Positions 39,994 to 40,625 of a stretch of 40,625 nucleotides of DNA are shown here, in pieces. The number at the start of each line of letters is the position of its first letter. Position 1 is the first letter of the stretch. Below the pieces are notes generated by a model. That model was not told where the DNA came from and ran no database searches. It worked only from the letters and a program-made list of their open reading frames with translations. This stretch comes from a virus. The stretch lies in the IMG/VR virus record IMGVR_UViG_3300043540_000084, positions 1 to 40,625 of that record. One strand, given 5' to 3'. Position numbers and translations under genes: made by a program.

Positions 39994-40407
39994 ATGAGCG
40001 ATGACAAGAATATTCGACACGGAAGACACTGCGTTTTTAAGATGCACGTTCACTTGGTCTTTGTGGCGAAATATCGCCGCAGCGTGTTTGATGGCGACGC
40101 CATCAACCGGCTGCGCGTGATCTTCGCCAAGGTCTGCGCTGACTTCGAGGCGCAACTGATCGAGATGGACGGCGAGGACGACCATGTTCACCTGCTGGTG
40201 GAATATCCGCCCAAGGTCGCCGTCTCGAATCTCGTGAACAGCCTCAAGGGAGTCTCCAGCCGCCTGCTGCGCAAGGAACGGCCCGACATCCAGAAGCGCT
40301 ATTGGAAAGGCGTGCTGTGGTCGCCGTCTTACTTCGCCTCATCCTGCGGTGGTGCGCCAATTTCCATCGTACGGCAGTACATCGAACAGCAACAGACACC
40401 ACACTGA
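39994..40407 (+). CDS. tnpA: TnpA Y1 transposase
   Basis: A 137-residue HUH single-strand transposase: HVHLVFVAKYRRSVF at the N-terminus, the HUH motif DDHVHLLVEY (His64, His66), PPKVAVSNLVNSLKGVSSRL, and the nucleophile Tyr129 in SIVRQYIEQQ. ATG 39994 (MSDDKNIRHG) is preferred over an in-frame start 24 bases upstream. It cuts and joins the element ends as single-stranded DNA. Apparently intact. Confidence 0.95.
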   Translation: MSDDKNIRHGRHCVFKMHVHLVFVAKYRRSVFDGDAINRLRVIFAKVCADFEAQLIEMDGEDDHVHLLVEYPPKVAVSNLVNSLKGVSSRLLRKERPDIQKRYWKGVLWSPSYFASSCGGAPISIVRQYIEQQQTPH

Positions 40408-40510
40408 AACCGAAAGGCAAGGACGGCTACGCCGTCCGCGCTATCCTTCCCCGCCCTGAACGGCGGGGCTTGTCGCGCACCCGGTCAATGGATGAGTGAT
40501 GTGAGGACGA

Positions 40511-40625
40511 TCAGGATGGAAACTCGCCCGGTTTCAGTTGAAGCAGGAACTCCTCGCAGGGCACGCACAGGATGCCGTCACGTAAAAGTCGCTGCTTCCC
40601 CCGATACAACAACCAGCGGCGGCTT
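40511..40625 (-). CDS. Partial unknown gene at the right edge
   Basis: Minus-strand frame of 37 codons running off the window, ending KPGEFPS and a stop at 40511-40513. The visible part contains RRWLLYRGKQRLLRDGILCV and PCEEFLLQL, with two Cys residues. Family not recognised. It is in opposite orientation to the CI-like fragment and does not continue it, so the DNA right of the IS may not be the original neighbour. The 22 bases 40489-40510 hold nothing recognisable. Confidence 0.45.
   Translation of the reverse strand, partial: SRRWLLYRGKQRLLRDGILCVPCEEFLLQLKPGEFPS

Larger units (their letters stand above)
38708..40488 (-). mobile_element. Complete IS200/IS605-family element (IS605 layout)
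   Basis: Divergent tnpB (minus) and tnpA (plus) with subterminal stem-loops: CCGGCC-TGAA-GGCCGG (38720-38735) and CCCCGCC-CTGAAC-GGCGGGG (40449-40468), and a further GGACGGC/GCCGTCC hairpin (40421-40437). There are no terminal inverted repeats or target duplication. Read on the minus strand, TTGAC (40488-40484) is the likely target and the other end terminates in GTCAA (38712-38708), as in IS608-type elements. The element interrupts the CI-like gene. Confidence 0.88.

Overview
This window is almost entirely the genome of a temperate, lambda-like phage with a contractile (myovirus-type) tail from a high-GC proteobacterium, most likely a betaproteobacterium. That host guess is inference from base composition and protein style; no host housekeeping gene is visible. 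An IS200/IS605-family element occupies the right end (about 38708-40488), and the last ~100 bases of a second copy form the left edge (1-106).

Layout. (1) 102-5862, + strand: a truncated reading frame, an exported HNH protein, a terminator, then a consensus promoter overlapped by two palindromic operators. This promoter drives an early recombination operon: small protein, YqaJ-type exonuclease, putative single-strand annealing protein, SSB, several tiny genes, a C5-cytosine methyltransferase with a second conserved-looking gene read in another frame, and an excisionase/AlpA-like protein. (2) 5975-7231: tyrosine integrase (- strand) and an apparently intact attP with a tRNA-3'-end-like core. 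(3) 7237-33389, - strand: late genes. Read leftward they are small and large terminase, portal, scaffold, major capsid, connectors, sheath, tube, frameshifted tail chaperones, tape measure, Mu/P2-like baseplate, tail fibre, lysis cassette, and a second set of fibre-like proteins including one built from fourteen 20-residue repeats. (4) 33552-34524: a three-gene + strand cassette with its own promoter, opposed to the late genes. (5) 34694-38565, - strand: the second early operon: Cro/YdaS-like regulator, HTH regulator, DUF1376-type replication protein with internal iterons, a second replication protein, a winged-helix protein, RusA resolvase and a candidate late regulator. (6) 38591-38707: promoter, operators and the first codons of a CI-like repressor, cut off by the IS element.

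How it fits together. The promoter-operator block at 591-631 and the one at 38591-38631 share the same 13-bp palindrome, spacing and -35/-10 geometry, and they fire away from each other across the window ends. In a circular genome they would be the two early promoters of one immunity region, with the repressor between them. The repressor gene is broken by the IS element. Since integrase and attP also lie inside phage DNA, the window looks like a circular phage genome opened within its immunity region, or a rearranged or non-integrated form, rather than an ordinary prophage with attL and attR at its ends. The 99-base perfect repeat at the two ends should be checked as a possible assembly junction.
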